Source of the DNA: Candidatus Hydrogenedentota bacterium
GTDB lineage: Bacteria > Hydrogenedentota > Hydrogenedentia > Hydrogenedentales > SLHB01
Length of the DNA stretch: 44,860 nucleotides
NCBI GenBank assembly: GCA_016209895.1
Contig: JACQVH010000010.1
Span: 1-44,860, forward strand
Direction of reading: 5' to 3'
The translations under genes and the position numbers were made by a program. Each line of letters begins with the position of its first letter. The first letter of the stretch is position 1. The notes below the pieces were generated by a model. It had not been told where the DNA came from, did not search any database, and worked only from the letters and a program-made list of their open reading frames with translations. Of this stretch, positions 44,561 to 44,860 are shown in pieces.

Positions 44561-44860
44561 ATGGACCAGCCCCGCGATTCCTTGATTCACGTCGGGGACC
44601 TCCATTTCTGGCAGTTCGTGATCAATCCGTTCCGCCTACTCAATAAACGCTTCCTCGGCAACCTCAACGTCCTATTTCGCCCCACGCGTCAATACGCCAT
44701 CGAAATGGCCGAGCCCTTTGCCGAATCGCTGGCGGCCACCGGTATCAAGCAAGTATTGCTCACCGGCGACTTCACCTCCACGTCCACCGATGCCGAATTC
44801 GAGATGGCGCGCTCGTTCGTAGACCGCTTAGCCTCGCACGGAATGGACATCACGCTGCTC
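44561..44860 (+). CDS. Calcineurin-like metallophosphoesterase (N-terminal part, cut by the window edge)
   Basis: An open frame of exactly 100 codons runs from ATG 44561 to the right edge without a stop. It starts LIHVGDLHFW, the D-x-H metal motif of calcineurin-like phosphoesterases, and continues with QVLLTGDFT, the second GD motif. The catalytic C-terminal half lies beyond the window. The start follows the hydrolase gene by 15 bp with no strong ribosome site, so translation may be coupled. Confidence 0.75.
   Translation, partial: MDQPRDSLIHVGDLHFWQFVINPFRLLNKRFLGNLNVLFRPTRQYAIEMAEPFAESLAATGIKQVLLTGDFTSTSTDAEFEMARSFVDRLASHGMDITLL

Noticed and set aside
1-44860. A reverse transcriptase, template repeat or accessory protein of a DGR inside the window
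   Set aside because: No protein carries reverse transcriptase motifs such as YxDD, and no near-copy of 250-340 was found by reading; any DGR machinery would lie beyond the left edge.
1-44860. CRISPR arrays, tRNA and rRNA genes
   Set aside because: No regular long repeats with unique spacers and no tRNA- or rRNA-like sequences were recognised; the short tandem arrays here have 7, 9 or 22 bp periods with no spacers.

Overview
The window (about 58% G+C by eye) looks like the chromosome of a bacterium in or near the PVC superphylum (Planctomycetota, Verrucomicrobiota and relatives such as Candidatus Hydrogenedentota). The reasons are a DUF1501 gene beside a DUF1549/DUF1553 gene with heme-type CxxCH motifs, a second planctomycete-type cytochrome fused to WD40 repeats, a secreted sulfatase, and Tat-exported sugar enzymes. 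The phylum is inferred from gene content, not from a marker tree.

Left edge (1-3.7 kb), accessory: the tail of a transposase; a KAP-type P-loop NTPase fused to an FGE/C-type-lectin-fold domain whose last ~30 residues resemble the variable region of a diversity-generating retroelement (DGR) target; a divergent 103-residue protein; and a GT9 glycosyltransferase. 3.7-11 kb, mostly housekeeping: a CsgG-like secreted protein, rpsU with a clear promoter and terminator, xylB, an RluD-type pseudouridine synthase, serS and parAB. 11-12.6 kb holds one unrecognised gene and what looks like decayed transposase sequence. 12.6-16.4 kb carries two tandem secreted paralogs with a probable papain/transglutaminase-like Cys-His-Asn/Asp triad.

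16.8-25.7 kb is a six-gene plus-strand operon for exported proteins: DUF1501, a PPC-domain protein, PSCyt/DUF1549/DUF1553, a coiled-coil protein, cytochrome-WD40 and a lipoprotein. 25.7-35.2 kb is a minus-strand glycan cluster (sulfatase, FAD oxidoreductase, GH-A-type hydrolase, GH36-type alpha-galactosidase) ending in an acyl-CoA dehydrogenase. 35.4-42 kb is the flagellar export operon fliQ-fliR-flhB-flhA-flhF-flhG, read leftward from a strong sigma70-type promoter. The right edge has a secreted two-domain esterase-like protein and the start of a metallophosphoesterase.

A second layer runs through the window. Short degenerate tandem repeats, each with its own sequence, sit mostly right after stop codons. 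Heptamers fill three spacers of the flagellar operon, 9-mers follow rluD and flhG, a 9-mer lies inside the signal-peptide region of the DUF1549 gene, and a 22-mer precedes the DUF1501 operon. These repeats and the possible DGR target are the observations most worth following up.
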